64,000 nt of DNA, from the NCBI RefSeq assembly GCF_902506195.1, contig NZ_LR732817.1, positions 3,563,407-3,627,406 of the forward strand, written 5' to 3'. Below, one piece after another: positions 62,792 to 64,000 of this stretch (positions within the stretch are counted from its first letter, which is position 1; every line of letters begins with the position of its first letter). Under the pieces are notes generated by a model that worked only from the letters and a program-made list of their open reading frames with translations, had not been told where the DNA came from and did not search any database. A program made the position numbers and the translations under genes. Source of the stretch: Citricoccus sp. K5 (GTDB lineage Bacteria > Actinomycetota > Actinomycetes > Actinomycetales > Micrococcaceae).

Positions 62792-64000
62792 ATGGCTGAA
62801 TGCGGACTGACCTCGGTTGGTTGCCATATTGGCGAGTTAGCAAACTCGGCATTTGAAGGCATGGTCGAGGGCCTCTACGACGGGGCTGTGGAGATGGCCA
62901 AAATCATTGGCACGTGGTGGATGGAGGTTCCGCCACCGAACCTGGACTCAGTGGGCCTGAACTTGCTCCAGCAGGACCTGAGTTGGTTCGTGGTGATCTT
63001 CGCCATGATCGGTTTCTTCTTCGGCTTGATCCGGCTGGTGATGACCGAGGACGTCCGATCCAATGCGGTCAATCTGGCCAAGCCGCTCTTTAACCTCGTG
63101 TTGGCCACGGGCGTCTATATGGCCGCCGTGCCGATCCTGCTCACCGCCGGAGACGAAACCGCGCGGTGGCTGCTTGACCGCTCCACTGACGGCGATTCGT
63201 CTATGGAAATGCTCATCCCCGCGACCGGAGCCATGGCCAGCAATTACGGGGTCGCGTTCGTGGTCTACCTGCTGATGCTGCTCGGTTCGGGCGTGAACTT
63301 CATGTTCATGATCTTCCGAAACCTCATGCTGGTGATCCTCGTGGCCTTCATCGCCGTGCTCGCGGCCGCCTCGGGAACCGAGGGAGGCAATCAGGCCTGG
63401 CGCAAGGCCAACGGCTGGCTGATCGCCCTGCTGCTGTTCAAGCCGGTCGCCGCCGGCATCTATGCCCTGGGCTTCCGGATGATGATCGACGACACCGACC
63501 TGTCCCAGACTTCCGACCTGGGGGCTGGGCTGGTCTCGGCCCTTACGGGGCTACTGGTCCTGGTCCTGGCGGCCTTCGCCCTGCCCGGGCTGATCAAGTT
63601 CATTGTCCCGGCTGCTGCCGCGGGCTCTGGCGGGTTTTCCGGGGGCGCGGCGTTGTCCGGGGCCGCCGGGGTCGCCGCCGGAGCTGCCGTGCTGGCCAGT
63701 GGCGTGGGCGCCGGTGCAATGGCCGCACGGGGCGGGGCCGGAGTTGCGACTGGCAGCACCACGGCGGCTGCCGTCGGTGGGGGAGACCCATCCGGGGCCC
63801 TCTCATCGTCCGGGGGTGGCCCGGCTGGGGGTGCTCCGTCAACGGCCGAAATTGTGTCGGGGACGACCACCGCGGCCTCCGGCGCGGATGGTGGTTCTTC
63901 CACTGGATCCGAAGCGGCAGCTGGGGGCACCTCAGCCGGTGGTAGCACCAGCACCGCGTCCGGTGCCAGCGCCGAGGGAGGGTCCTCCGGTGGATCAGCT
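62792..64000 (+). CDS. TrbL/VirB6-like polytopic membrane protein, 3' end outside window
   Basis: 403 codons visible. Starts MAECGLTSVGCHIGELANS, followed by five or six helices between about 65 and 270 with the conserved-looking FRNLMLVILVAFIAVLAA and LLLFKPVAAGIYALGFRM; a very long Gly/Ser/Ala-rich region begins near 275. This layout is typical of TrbL/VirB6-like channel proteins of Gram-positive conjugation systems. Starts ten bases after the previous stop. Confidence 0.8.
   Translation, partial: MAECGLTSVGCHIGELANSAFEGMVEGLYDGAVEMAKIIGTWWMEVPPPNLDSVGLNLLQQDLSWFVVIFAMIGFFFGLIRLVMTEDVRSNAVNLAKPLFNLVLATGVYMAAVPILLTAGDETARWLLDRSTDGDSSMEMLIPATGAMASNYGVAFVVYLLMLLGSGVNFMFMIFRNLMLVILVAFIAVLAAASGTEGGNQAWRKANGWLIALLLFKPVAAGIYALGFRMMIDDTDLSQTSDLGAGLVSALTGLLVLVLAAFALPGLIKFIVPAAAAGSGGFSGGAALSGAAGVAAGAAVLASGVGAGAMAARGGAGVATGSTTAAAVGGGDPSGALSSSGGGPAGGAPSTAEIVSGTTTAASGADGGSSTGSEAAAGGTSAGGSTSTASGASAEGGSSGGSA

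Overview
The window is high-GC actinobacterial DNA, best matched to Micrococcaceae (Arthrobacter/Micrococcus/Citricoccus-like). Supporting signs are GTG starts, many 4-bp ATGA/GTGA overlaps, mycothiol-type arsenate reductases, Streptomyces-style PHO boxes and Corynebacterium-style CopR boxes. A parA/parB pair, a primase-like replication protein and conjugation-type genes share the window with metal resistance, so it is probably part of a large plasmid or an integrated plasmid-like island.

1-3.8 kb: the 5' part of a DUF418-type membrane protein, a gamma-glutamyltranspeptidase lipoprotein and an NlpC/P60 cell-wall hydrolase with an MtrA-like operator.

4-23.3 kb: a copper region. It holds a Csp-type copper storage protein, two DUF305 proteins, a CopB-type P1B-ATPase, a CopZ-like chaperone behind a CsoR-like operator, a CopRS-like two-component system, a BNR-repeat lipoprotein, a DUF6153-like protein and a multicopper oxidase. 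Cytochrome c maturation genes follow (CcdA, TlpA, ResB, CcsB), then a second two-component system and a second DUF418-type protein. Three direct-repeat boxes of the CopR type (4039, 10709, 21634) tie separate parts of this region into one predicted regulon.

23.7-26.7 kb: a DUF3800-like protein, then an SOS mutagenesis cluster: umuD with a LexA-type box, umuC, a 57-aa protein and the first nine codons of an SRAP (YedK/HMCES) gene.

26.74-46.34 kb: a 19.6-kb arsenic/phosphate island inserted in that SRAP gene; the remaining 249 codons resume in frame at 46345. Cargo: an MFS transporter, four LMW-phosphatase-type ArsC proteins (one fused to an ArsR-like N-terminus), a Cys-tailed flavoprotein, thioredoxin reductase, Acr3, two ArsR regulators, a second flavoprotein, a pseudo-receiver regulator and pstBACS. 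pstS is cut in frame by a 1388-bp IS110 element. The right end carries an active-looking tyrosine recombinase, a small HTH protein and a zinc-ribbon protein with a degenerate recombinase domain, a Tn554-like trio.

47-64 kb: plasmid backbone. It contains an AAA ATPase behind TGTTAGAC repeats, parB-like/parA next to dispersed GCCAGCATTACC repeats, an IS5 remnant, a Rep/primase-like protein with a possible antisense RNA, an RHH protein, and a conjugation-like module of SLT-M23 hydrolase, MinD-like ATPase, membrane propeller protein, excisionase-like HTH, DUF6668-like protein, small membrane proteins and a TrbL/VirB6-like protein running off the window.
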